Source: an uncultured Bacteroidota bacterium
GTDB taxonomy: Bacteria; Bacteroidota; Bacteroidia; Chitinophagales; Chitinophagaceae
Direction: 5' to 3'
Length of the DNA: 34,589 bases
Assembly (NCBI GenBank): GCA_903887005.1
Contig: CAISOH010000334.1
Span: 1-34,589, forward strand
Shown here: piece after piece, positions 25,201 through 32,283 of the stretch
Layout of the letters: every line of letters begins with the position of its first letter
Position numbering within the stretch: the first letter of the stretch is position 1
The notes under the pieces: generated by a model
The model's database searches: none
What the model saw: the letters and a program-made list of their open reading frames with translations, nothing else
What the model was told of the DNA's origin: nothing
Translations under genes and position numbers: made by a program

Positions 25201-25353
25201 CTGCTCTTCAATAAGTATTAAATACCTGTTTTGAGGAATATCGGGAGTTAATACCTGGGCAAAACAACTCCCCCCCGATAGCAGAATGATTGCTATAAAT
25301 ATTGCGTGCAGTATTGACCATTTTTGTTTTTGAAGCATCATTAAATGCAACAT
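22258..25353 (-). CDS. Large exported tetratricopeptide-repeat protein
   Basis: 1031 residues. Signal peptide (ILHAIFIAIILLSGGSCFA), then TPR and TPR-like helices over nearly the whole length: ALKSFERIKDAKEYRNVVPYYIAEIYYFMG, AIEAYKHVLIDYPASEDRF, GFENYLQQYPNGIFAVKAHYYRAES and many more, including YbgF/BamD-like units with YP...A motifs. It ends in a charged tail (VKKSEKHKSKLSED). It should be periplasmic or attached to the membrane and act as a scaffold, perhaps for the barrel encoded just downstream. The ATG shares its A with the TAA stop of the upstream receptor gene (TAATG), showing translational coupling. Met5 or Met6 are alternative starts. Confidence 0.88.
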   Translation of the reverse strand: MLHLMMLQKQKWSILHAIFIAIILLSGGSCFAQVLTPDIPQNRYLILIEEQYLQEHYSLAAQSARQYLAAQADKNFTEKAADAEKAKYFLALAGLKADLPGCTDDAISAMGTVVNTAYHQRIAFTLAQYYFKHNDLAGAIPLYESSGIGNLNNTEIADAKFELAYCYFNNHQFDKAEPLLLSIKELKDGKYYMSGNYYYGLLAYNKNKYKEALKSFERIKDAKEYRNVVPYYIAEIYYFMGNKAKAFRLADTLIRAREKSFYDNELHLLAAQCLFEDQKYTEAHPYFDYYYTNADKIRKEDLYEMAYCDYRTNEWAKAIEKFEMLSNTQDSLGQSSVYLLGDCYLKVGDLQSARNAFGICADMEYNPRQQEASMIVYSKISYETGYEDEALRQLYNLLTTFPNTKYKDEANTLISGLLIKTNNYSEALKHLEKVKLKDEGYKQVFQKATFGFAVQQFRNGDLNSALKYFTLSTKYPVNADYEGAANFWKGELAYHLHHYSDVVTCSLDFINKKNNKVQIEHISPLATVQHAYLNMGYAAMETQNYMSAQNYFSRAQEVQSKDNYSGLIATLREADAVFMQKNYSRAIVLYDKIIATDNIDADYARYQKSILLGLLGKNSEKIAVLKSLINAIPPSAYANHARYEMAVTYLDDDKYALALPYLQQLTDSVKDKSYAPKAWMKMGFVYQQLNENNKAIEAYKHVLIDYPASEDRFSALDALKSLYIQTNQPAAFTRMLKDNKLPNAESSSIDSTFYAAAETQFANGKWEEARIGFENYLQQYPNGIFAVKAHYYRAESNFQLKKYKDALPDYDMTLSGKWNDFFENSARRAAGIAYAEKDYNGAYMYYQKLRASALTNRMIELSYDGLMKSGFNIDKFSETSSYADSLLAMPGISAETINDAQYYKAKSLQHTGNLEASIKLYRQLSANKNGDIAAESRYHIAEILFKQNNTKAAEPAANDAIHLSAGYDYWIVKSYILLSDILVKEKDYFNAKATLESVVKHTKIEELKQEAVKKLDEVKKSEKHKSKLSED

Positions 25354-27683
25354 TAAAAGTTCCAGGTAATATTCATACTTGGGAATAAAGGTAGTTGATA
25401 CACTTTAACATTCGTGATGCGGTTAACATAAAAAATATTTTGGCGTGCGTAGGCGTTTGTGATTGCAAAAGTAACGTCAAGGTTCGTTTTTTTGCTGGTT
25501 TTAAAACGTTTACGCACAGAAACATCAAGGCGGTGATAATAGGATAAGCGACCGCCATTTATCTGGTCGGCATATAAAACTGATAAGTTGCCATTTGTAG
25601 TTAGTGGGTTACTATTCAGTTGCTGAGTAGGTTGGTTTTCATAGAATCCCTGTGTTTGTGTAAAAGGGAAGGGCGCATGCATATTAAACCTGCTGGAGAT
25701 GTCCCAATCCTTCTTTTTGCCTGCAGTATATGCTGCCACGAGGTTTACATTGAACCGTGTATCAAAAGGAGTAGGATATGTTTGAATTTGTCCCTTTGAG
25801 TCAACACTGGTATAATGTACATTCTGGTAGCCTAGTGCTCCCCACAGATACACCCTTTCAAAACTGTATTTTCCGGAAAGATCAATACCATTGGCGAGCC
25901 CTGTTGCAGCTACAAAATCAGGATCATTTACATATTGTTTGTTCCTGTTGAGTTCATCTACCTGCCCGAAGTATTTTATCCATGGTTCAACATTCAATTC
26001 TACCCTTTGAATATCCACTTCTATTCCGCCAACTGCATGATAAGCAGTCTGAAGGTTTGATAAAACCACATTACCATGTGGATCTTTAATTTGCTGGTCA
26101 GGACTGAGCAAAAAGCCTGAAAACAAGTTCACAATGTCCAGGTCTGATTTTGTACTGATAATATTCTGGGAATAAACACCACCGGCCAGTTTCATACGTA
26201 CATTGCTGGAAATATTATACTTAATACCTAATCTTGGTTCAGGAGATATTTTGTTAATCTCCGAATAATACTGGATCCGTAAGCTTGGCTCAAAAATAAA
26301 CCTGCTGCTGAAATTCTGCCTGTATAAAAAATACAAGCCTGCAAGTGTACTCTGCCTTTCTTCTGAAGTAGCAATACCGGGGGTGATATAATAATTAAGC
26401 GATGTATGCGTGCCGCTCATTTCTATACCATACTTCAGTTGGCTGTAGTTTGGTAAAAAATAAGTAAAGTTGATGGCTGCTTCAAAACCATTGATCTGGC
26501 TGGTGCGCTCCACACTGTCGGCAGGTACGCTTGCCTGGTTCAGCCCTATATTATAGTTGGAATATGCGAATTTGCCCTCTATTAATGAAGAAGTACCGGT
26601 CGGAGACAGTACCACATTAGCCCCTACGCCTCTTGCCTGCCAGTGGTAATCGGCAATCTGCAAATGAGAAGTATCATTCAGCAAATTAGCATGGTCATCA
26701 AAATTAAAACCGAATATATTCAGTTTGCTGCCGTTGTCTCCGCTGAAGGTAATCTTGCCATACATATCAGTAAATCTATAAGGCAGGCCGCTGCTGAATG
26801 GCTCGCCAAGGCTGCTGTATAATAGTTTTGAAGACTGGTCAAGATAACTGCTTTTCGCAGTTACAAGGAAGGTAATATTTGAACCATTGTCTATTCTGGG
26901 TTTAACTATCGGGCCTTCCAGTAATACGCGGCTCATAATAGGAGAAACGGAAACGATACCGGTCAGATCATTTTTATTGCCATCCTTTGTATGGACATCC
27001 ACTATCGCAGATGTGCGGTTGCCGTATTGTGCGCTAAACCCGGCAGTATATACGTCCACATTTCGTATTGCTTCTGTTTCAAACACGGAGAAAAGGCCTA
27101 TGGAGTGAAACGGGCTGTAAATAGTAATACCGTCTAAGTAAATACCTGTCTGCGACGGGGAACCACCACGAATATATAATTGTCCACCCTGGTCGCCGGT
27201 GAATACTACGCCGGGTATTACCTGTAAATATTGCGCTATATCAGGTTCGCCGCCCGAGCTTGGCAGCAATTTCAGATCACGTGGAGTAACAGTAGTAACC
27301 CCTGTATTGATACGTGTTATTTTATCAGTTTTTCTTGCATTGATCTCTACACCTTTCAACTGATGCTCCCTTGAAATCATTAATATCTTTTTTGTAACAA
27401 TAGCTTCCGGCAGCAGGTTGACCGTAGTTAAATTGGAGTCAAATCCTATACCTGTAACCAGCAAAGTATATGCACCCGATGGCAATGAAATGGAGAAATA
27501 ACCATTAACATCAGTTTGAACACCTGTCTTTGCGTTCAGTACCTGTACATTGGTATAGATTACCGGTTCACCTGTTTTTTTATCATATACAAACCCTTTG
27601 ATAGTTCCATTGGTGTTTTGTGCTGTAGCAACACATGAAAATAGTAACAGGTAAGCAGCCAGCAGGCTTATGCTTTTCCACAT
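25353..27683 (-). CDS. TonB-dependent outer-membrane receptor
   Basis: 776 residues from the ATG at 27683. Signal peptide (ISLLAAYLLLFSCVATAQ), CarboxypepD_reg-like domain (GTIKGFVYDKKTGEPV ... GVQTDVNGYFSISL, about 24-105), plug domain (about 120-230: SGGEPDIAQYLQVIPGV, LYIRGGSPSQTGIYLDGI, NVDVYTAGFSAQYG) and a 22-strand-type barrel ending YQLPLFPSMNITWNF. It imports a ligand using TonB-ExbBD energy; the ligand cannot be told from sequence. The track's longer start at 27731 is a TTG inside the promoter's -7 box and is rejected. It is the first gene of the minus-strand operon. Confidence 0.95.
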   Translation of the reverse strand: MWKSISLLAAYLLLFSCVATAQNTNGTIKGFVYDKKTGEPVIYTNVQVLNAKTGVQTDVNGYFSISLPSGAYTLLVTGIGFDSNLTTVNLLPEAIVTKKILMISREHQLKGVEINARKTDKITRINTGVTTVTPRDLKLLPSSGGEPDIAQYLQVIPGVVFTGDQGGQLYIRGGSPSQTGIYLDGITIYSPFHSIGLFSVFETEAIRNVDVYTAGFSAQYGNRTSAIVDVHTKDGNKNDLTGIVSVSPIMSRVLLEGPIVKPRIDNGSNITFLVTAKSSYLDQSSKLLYSSLGEPFSSGLPYRFTDMYGKITFSGDNGSKLNIFGFNFDDHANLLNDTSHLQIADYHWQARGVGANVVLSPTGTSSLIEGKFAYSNYNIGLNQASVPADSVERTSQINGFEAAINFTYFLPNYSQLKYGIEMSGTHTSLNYYITPGIATSEERQSTLAGLYFLYRQNFSSRFIFEPSLRIQYYSEINKISPEPRLGIKYNISSNVRMKLAGGVYSQNIISTKSDLDIVNLFSGFLLSPDQQIKDPHGNVVLSNLQTAYHAVGGIEVDIQRVELNVEPWIKYFGQVDELNRNKQYVNDPDFVAATGLANGIDLSGKYSFERVYLWGALGYQNVHYTSVDSKGQIQTYPTPFDTRFNVNLVAAYTAGKKKDWDISSRFNMHAPFPFTQTQGFYENQPTQQLNSNPLTTNGNLSVLYADQINGGRLSYYHRLDVSVRKRFKTSKKTNLDVTFAITNAYARQNIFYVNRITNVKVYQLPLFPSMNITWNF

Positions 27684-27706
27684 ACAAAAAATAATTTTAA
27701 ATGGTA

Positions 27707-27727
27707 AGTTGAAAGTTTTAAAAGTAA
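27707..27727. repeat. Three 7-bp repeats in the receptor leader
   Basis: AGTTGAA, AGTTTTA, AAAGTAA in register, mostly within the predicted 5' leader of the receptor gene. AGTTGAA is also one of the units in the histidine kinase leader. Weak on its own. Confidence 0.35.
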
Positions 27728-27728
27728 A

Positions 27729-27758
27729 CAAAGATAGGTATTACAAGTTTGCACACAA
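27729..27758 (-). promoter_or_regulatory. Consensus Bacteroidota promoter of the receptor operon
   Basis: On the minus strand: TTG (27758-27756), 19-bp spacer, TATCTTTG (27736-27729), an exact match to TTG-N19-TAnnTTTG. The transcript would start near 27722, about 40 bases before the ATG at 27683. Confidence 0.8.
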
Positions 27759-28011
27759 TCCTTATAATTTTGTGAAATTTTATTTATTTAATCCGAAAAA
27801 ATGTAAAAAAATGCCACCTCAAGATTATAGACTATAAGTATAGACGTAATTTTTGATTGATATCTTGGGTAGCTTATTAATATTTTCGAAAGGTACAATT
27901 TTTCCTATGTCAGTTAATCAGTTCTATAGCCCAACCTGGGAAGGTTTTTCAGAAGCGGACGCTTCGGCATGAGAAGACACAGCGACCACTGTTCTCTTTG
28001 TTTCTTTTTTT
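27759..28011. other. Intergenic spacer with small hairpins
   Basis: 253 bp, AT-rich on the receptor side. Two small inverted repeats occur: AACCT-GGGA-AGGTT followed by TTT (27933-27949) and GAAGCG-GA-CGCTTC (27952-27965). They lie beyond the 3' end of the minus-strand gene at 28012 and may form part of its terminator region. No coding potential was seen. Confidence 0.35.
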
Positions 28012-28599
28012 TTACCTTTGACCATCGGAAATTTGCTTACCATGGTTTAACATCCATTTCTTAATATCCTCGTTAGTGGGGGCTTTTTTTATAGTATAAA
28101 GATACCCAACATCGCTTAAACCAACATAATAATTGTTATCGAACAATACAATCAAAGCAATCAATATCTCTCTTGCGGGAGGTATTTCATCCTCCGTACT
28201 TCCATATTCTCCTGTTGAAAAATACCTTTTATAAAGTGAATCTGCGTTCAAGCGATTATATTCTTCCAACGAAAATTTCAAATCTGTGCTAATATATTCT
28301 CCTTTTAAATCGAAGCACTCCTTTCTGAATATTTTTTCTATAACAAGTTTATCAAATTGCTTAAATGAATACTTTTTATACTCATTAAATTTCAAACCTA
28401 TCAAATCACCTATGTATATATACTCACTATCAGCCTGATTTCTGCACAATCTGATAGGAGCCCATATAGGACCCGAACCAATATTTACAGAATCGCCCAA
28501 AAAAATGGTTTTATAAAGCGAATATTCGTCAGAATATTTTGATTGGTTATAGGCCGTGAAACTTTGAAATAATAAAAAAATAATTGAGATAATTTTCAT
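28012..28599 (-). CDS. Exported protein of unknown function
   Basis: 195 residues. Signal peptide (MKIISIIFLLFQSFTAYNQ) with likely cleavage after about residue 18. The mature part is mixed alpha/beta, rich in Lys, Tyr and Asp/Glu (GDLIGLKFNEYKKYSFKQF; FSLEEYNRLNADSLYKRYF; ILIALIVLFDNNYYVGLSD). No domain recognised. The gene is more AT-rich than the receptor operon and stands alone between two AT-rich spacers, which may point to recent acquisition. The hydrophobic stretch near residue 147 may be a buried strand rather than a membrane helix. Confidence 0.65.
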   Translation of the reverse strand: MKIISIIFLLFQSFTAYNQSKYSDEYSLYKTIFLGDSVNIGSGPIWAPIRLCRNQADSEYIYIGDLIGLKFNEYKKYSFKQFDKLVIEKIFRKECFDLKGEYISTDLKFSLEEYNRLNADSLYKRYFSTGEYGSTEDEIPPAREILIALIVLFDNNYYVGLSDVGYLYTIKKAPTNEDIKKWMLNHGKQISDGQR

Positions 28600-28872
28600 A
28601 TTTTTTTAATTTTTATGCTGTTTACTCCCGGCTAATTTGAAACTATTAGACTATATACAAATAATCAATCCAGTAAATGTAAGCAAAATTTTTATCTGAA
28701 AAAACCTTTAAAAAAACGGTTTTTTATTTCAGATATTTTATTATGGCATTTTTTTTTGCTCACAAGTTTCTAAAAATAGCAAAGCCCATTGGCAGGAAAC
28801 AGTGCACATTCGACCTCACCCCTCCGGTCATTGTAAGTTTTTCTCAGAGTCCTGGGTCAGGTGCAAAAATAT
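28600..28872. other. AT-rich intergenic spacer with a possible bidirectional terminator
   Basis: 273 bp between two minus-strand genes. AAAAAACC (28699-28706) pairs with GGTTTTTT (28718-28725) across an 11-base loop; A and T runs on both sides would let it act in either direction, including behind the lipoprotein gene at 28873. Otherwise nothing was recognised. Confidence 0.35.
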
Positions 28873-29610
28873 TTATTCACCAATATAAGACCGTGTAGTA
28901 TATACCTTTTTTACATAAATATCCTTGTTTTTTCCGATAACAAATTCACTTAAACCTACATGGCTTTTGTTTTTGGGAGACCAGTCATAGGTATATCCGA
29001 GGTGGGAGAAGGGATACCTCTTCAGCATATCAGGGTCGCTATACGAATCATATATATACTGGTATAGCCAGCAAAGATAATCCCCTCGGTTATTGTCCTT
29101 TTTAGAAGGGGTGAATTCACATACATTTGTGTCAATAGCCGGATCAAAACAGGGCCTTATCAGATCTTCCGGCTTTACCCATACTTCTAAAAAATAAGAA
29201 TAATGCGATGTGGGGGGCAATCCCAGCAACTGGTCTAAACGGGCAGTGAGTTTTTTATCGTTTAGCTTATTCAAATGCTTTTCTTTCAGGTAGGGTGCTG
29301 CGGTTACAAATATCGGGTAACCTCCGGTATTGTATAGGTATTGTCCGTTTATGGGATCGTATTTGTCTTTCCTCGTATAATAAGTCGTATCCGCTTTCCA
29401 GGTAATTGCCAACACATATTGCTGGCCATTTATGGTTTTCCAGGTCAGATCTTTATTAGAGGGCGTTATTTCTGTTAGCTTATTATAAACGCTGCCGGGT
29501 GTAGGATTTTGGGCATTTTTAAGGCCTTTTACATAATAGTATTTACTGCTGCAGGAGCAGATACTAATAGCCAGTATCAATAACACCGCTAAGTTTTTAT
29601 TCTTCGACAT
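28873..29610 (-). CDS. Lipoprotein of unknown function
   Basis: 245 residues. A type II signal peptide with a short cationic start, hydrophobic LAVLLILAISI, and a lipobox-like ICSC; lipidation probably at one of the two Cys around residues 18-20. The mature protein has many aromatic residues (SKYYYVKGL, SHYSYFLEVWVKPEDLIRP, GDYLCWLYQYIYDSYSDP) and three Cys that could form a disulfide outside the cytoplasm. It looks like a compact envelope protein. No family recognised. It diverges from the M14 carboxypeptidase gene. Confidence 0.72.
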   Translation of the reverse strand: MSKNKNLAVLLILAISICSCSSKYYYVKGLKNAQNPTPGSVYNKLTEITPSNKDLTWKTINGQQYVLAITWKADTTYYTRKDKYDPINGQYLYNTGGYPIFVTAAPYLKEKHLNKLNDKKLTARLDQLLGLPPTSHYSYFLEVWVKPEDLIRPCFDPAIDTNVCEFTPSKKDNNRGDYLCWLYQYIYDSYSDPDMLKRYPFSHLGYTYDWSPKNKSHVGLSEFVIGKNKDIYVKKVYTTRSYIGE

Positions 29611-29775
29611 GTTTTACCATTTATATGAGCCATAAAGGTATTAAGACAATGCCGGATTAAGAACTGAAACTGTAATGTTTTGATGGTTTCAGAATTTTAT
29701 CTTTTTCCTGCCATCCATTTATACAATCCCAAAATCCGTATATTTACGCTTTATTTCAAAGCATAATATCTACGT

Positions 29776-32175
29776 ATGAAACCAATATTCTTATTACTCG
29801 CTATCACCCTGTTTATTAATTGTGCATCCGCGCAAAAGCAGGAGCATTATTCCAGGGCCAAAATATACCTCGACGCCCAAAGCCATACTATCCGCGACCT
29901 TGCCGCCCAGGGTATAGCCGTTGACCATGGAGAATACAAGAAAAATACTTTTTTCATTTCCGACTTTTCAGAGAGCGAGATAGCATTGGTAAAGAAGGCC
30001 GGATTTAAGGTGGATATTGTTATTGCCGATGTAGTAAAACATTACCAGGACCAGAATAAAAAAAAAGCCCAAAAAAGCACAGCCGTAAGTTGTGACTTCA
30101 CCCCGAATATAGCCGTACCTGCGCATTTCCATCTCGGCACTTATGCAGGAGGCTACTTCTCTTATACCGAAATGCTGGCGATCCTTGATTCCATGCAATT
30201 GTTATATCCGGGGATCATCAGCGTAAAGCAGCCAATCAGTTCCTTCCTCAGCATTCAGGGCAGGCCGCTTTTCTGGGTAAGAATTTCCAATAACCCTGCT
30301 GTTGACCAGCCGCTCAAACCACAAATGCTTTATACTGCACTGCATCATGCACGGGAGCCGGGAAGCCTTTCTGCAACGATATTTTACCTGTGGTACCTGC
30401 TGGAGCATTATGCCACTGATCCACATATTAAGACCATCATTGACAATACGGAATTATATTTTGTGCCTTGTGTAAATCCTGACGGATATATTGATAATGT
30501 TACTTACAACCCCTATGGCGGCGGTATGGTGCGTAAGAATTTGCGTAACAACCTCGATGGCACTTTTGGTGTTGATCTTAACCGCAATTACGGGAAATTC
30601 TGGGGATATGATAATATTGGCTCCAGCAATAAAACATCAAGTGATACTTACCGGGGTACAGCCGGTTTTTCGGAGCCTGAAACGCAGGCTATAAAGTGGT
30701 TTTCCGAAAACCACCATTTTAAACTCTGCCTTAATTATCACTCCTACCATAATGATATTTTGTACCCCTGGGGTTACATACCGAACTTTCAAACTGTTGA
30801 TTCCGGTTTATTTAACAACTATTGCGATTTTCTCACTAAAGAAAACCATTACCGCCACGGCACCTGCGACCAGGTATTGAACTATATCAGTAATGGCGAT
30901 TCAAACGACTGGATGTATGGCGATACTTCCATCAAGAAAAAGATTTATGCCATGACGCCCGAAATAGGTACAAACGACAATGGTTTTTATCCGCCCACAA
31001 CACAGATAATTCCTGATTGCCAGAATAATATACTGGCAAATATCAATAGCGCATCTCTCCTGTTACCATTTGCCAAAATAAGCCATACGGATAAAAAAAT
31101 CTTGGTTCAGCAATCCGGTTATCTCCATTATTCATTACAACGCCTCGGCTTTCCGGATACTGCTACGTTTACAGCAAGCATAGTTCCGCTTGATAGCTGG
31201 ATGACAGTTTCCCCAACACCTAAAGTTTATACTAACCCCTCCATGTTCCAGCAGATAAATGATTCTATTAGTTATACCTTACTCCCATCCACCCCGAACG
31301 GGCAATTGGTAAGCTATGTATTGAAACTGAATAATGGCTTCTATGATATTTATGATACCGTGCAGTTTTACTATGGTAAACAATACAATATTACCACTCC
31401 ATCCACTAAATCACTTACTGACTGGATAAACAACGGTTGGGGATTATCAACGGCTTCTTATTACACGCCTTCCGCGAGTATTCAAAGCAGCGCTACAGGC
31501 TCAGATAATTATCCTGACAATTCTGATCTCACTATTTCCACAGCTAAACCTGCCGACCTTACCTATTCTACACAGGCTTACCTGCAGTTTTATACAAAAT
31601 GGGCGGTAGAAACCGACTATGATTATGCAACGGTTAGCGCAGCCGTTGCCGGAACAGGTTATTGGCAGCCATTATGCGGAAGATATACAAAAACAGAACC
31701 AGGAACAAGCGGAGGCTTCCCGATGTATGACGGACAGCAGCAAGACTGGGTGCAGGAAGAAATAGACCTGCATGATTTTATAGGCCAGAAAATAAATATC
31801 CAGTTTGAGTTATTCAGTGACGGACAAGTGAATTATTCCGGTTATTATTTCGATAATGTCAGCATCACCACCGTGCAGGATAGCCCCATAATAGTTATTA
31901 ATGGTGTGCAGAACATTACCGGCACAAACCCTTCCATAAATATCTACCCTAATCCTGCCCATAACCAGCTAACCATATCCGTAACCAGCCACACCTTCAC
32001 CCAGCCACTCAATGCCGTATTGTATGATTGTACCGGACGGGAAGTAATGCATATTACAATTGATAAGCCAACGTTTATTGTTGATGTTAGTCAATTACCC
32101 GGTGGTGTTTACTATCTGAAAACTTTTGAGAATGAGAAGGGTTTGAAAGTGATGAAGGTGGTGGTGGAGAGGTGA
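29776..32175 (+). CDS. T9SS-secreted M14 zinc carboxypeptidase
   Basis: 799 residues. Signal peptide (IFLLLAITLFINCASAQ), propeptide-like region (about 20-115), then an M14 domain (about 120-430) with all active-site parts: zinc ligands His191 and Glu194 in HHAREPGS, VNPDGY, GVDLNRNYGKFWGY (Asn-Arg), third ligand His322 in LNYHSYHND, and catalytic Glu396 in MTPEIGTND. It cuts C-terminal residues from proteins or peptides. An immune-inhibitor-A/MAM-like jellyroll follows (about 545-705: YLQFYTKWAVETDYDYA; YYFDNVSITTV). The C-terminus is a type A T9SS sorting domain (INIYPNPAHNQLTIS ... LPGGVYYLKTFENEKGLKVMKVVVER). It is a likely PorQ-dependent cargo, secreted for peptide scavenging. Confidence 0.95.
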   Translation: MKPIFLLLAITLFINCASAQKQEHYSRAKIYLDAQSHTIRDLAAQGIAVDHGEYKKNTFFISDFSESEIALVKKAGFKVDIVIADVVKHYQDQNKKKAQKSTAVSCDFTPNIAVPAHFHLGTYAGGYFSYTEMLAILDSMQLLYPGIISVKQPISSFLSIQGRPLFWVRISNNPAVDQPLKPQMLYTALHHAREPGSLSATIFYLWYLLEHYATDPHIKTIIDNTELYFVPCVNPDGYIDNVTYNPYGGGMVRKNLRNNLDGTFGVDLNRNYGKFWGYDNIGSSNKTSSDTYRGTAGFSEPETQAIKWFSENHHFKLCLNYHSYHNDILYPWGYIPNFQTVDSGLFNNYCDFLTKENHYRHGTCDQVLNYISNGDSNDWMYGDTSIKKKIYAMTPEIGTNDNGFYPPTTQIIPDCQNNILANINSASLLLPFAKISHTDKKILVQQSGYLHYSLQRLGFPDTATFTASIVPLDSWMTVSPTPKVYTNPSMFQQINDSISYTLLPSTPNGQLVSYVLKLNNGFYDIYDTVQFYYGKQYNITTPSTKSLTDWINNGWGLSTASYYTPSASIQSSATGSDNYPDNSDLTISTAKPADLTYSTQAYLQFYTKWAVETDYDYATVSAAVAGTGYWQPLCGRYTKTEPGTSGGFPMYDGQQQDWVQEEIDLHDFIGQKINIQFELFSDGQVNYSGYYFDNVSITTVQDSPIIVINGVQNITGTNPSINIYPNPAHNQLTISVTSHTFTQPLNAVLYDCTGREVMHITIDKPTFIVDVSQLPGGVYYLKTFENEKGLKVMKVVVER

Positions 32176-32217
32176 GGTTTTTTTGTGACTTATTATCGCT
32201 ATTATTTATTTCTGACA

Positions 32218-32245
32218 GTATCAGATTATTCATGAAGGTATCAGA
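32218..32245. repeat. Direct repeat GTATCAGA upstream of the reverse transcriptase
   Basis: GTATCAGA occurs at 32218-32225 and 32238-32245, 20 bp apart (about two helical turns), 38 bp before the reverse transcriptase start. The spacing fits an operator with two sites on one face of the DNA; this is inference. A clear TAnnTTTG promoter box was not found in this 108-bp gap. Confidence 0.4.
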
Positions 32246-32283
32246 AAATAGCATTCTCCTTATTATATACAAAACCATTTCTA

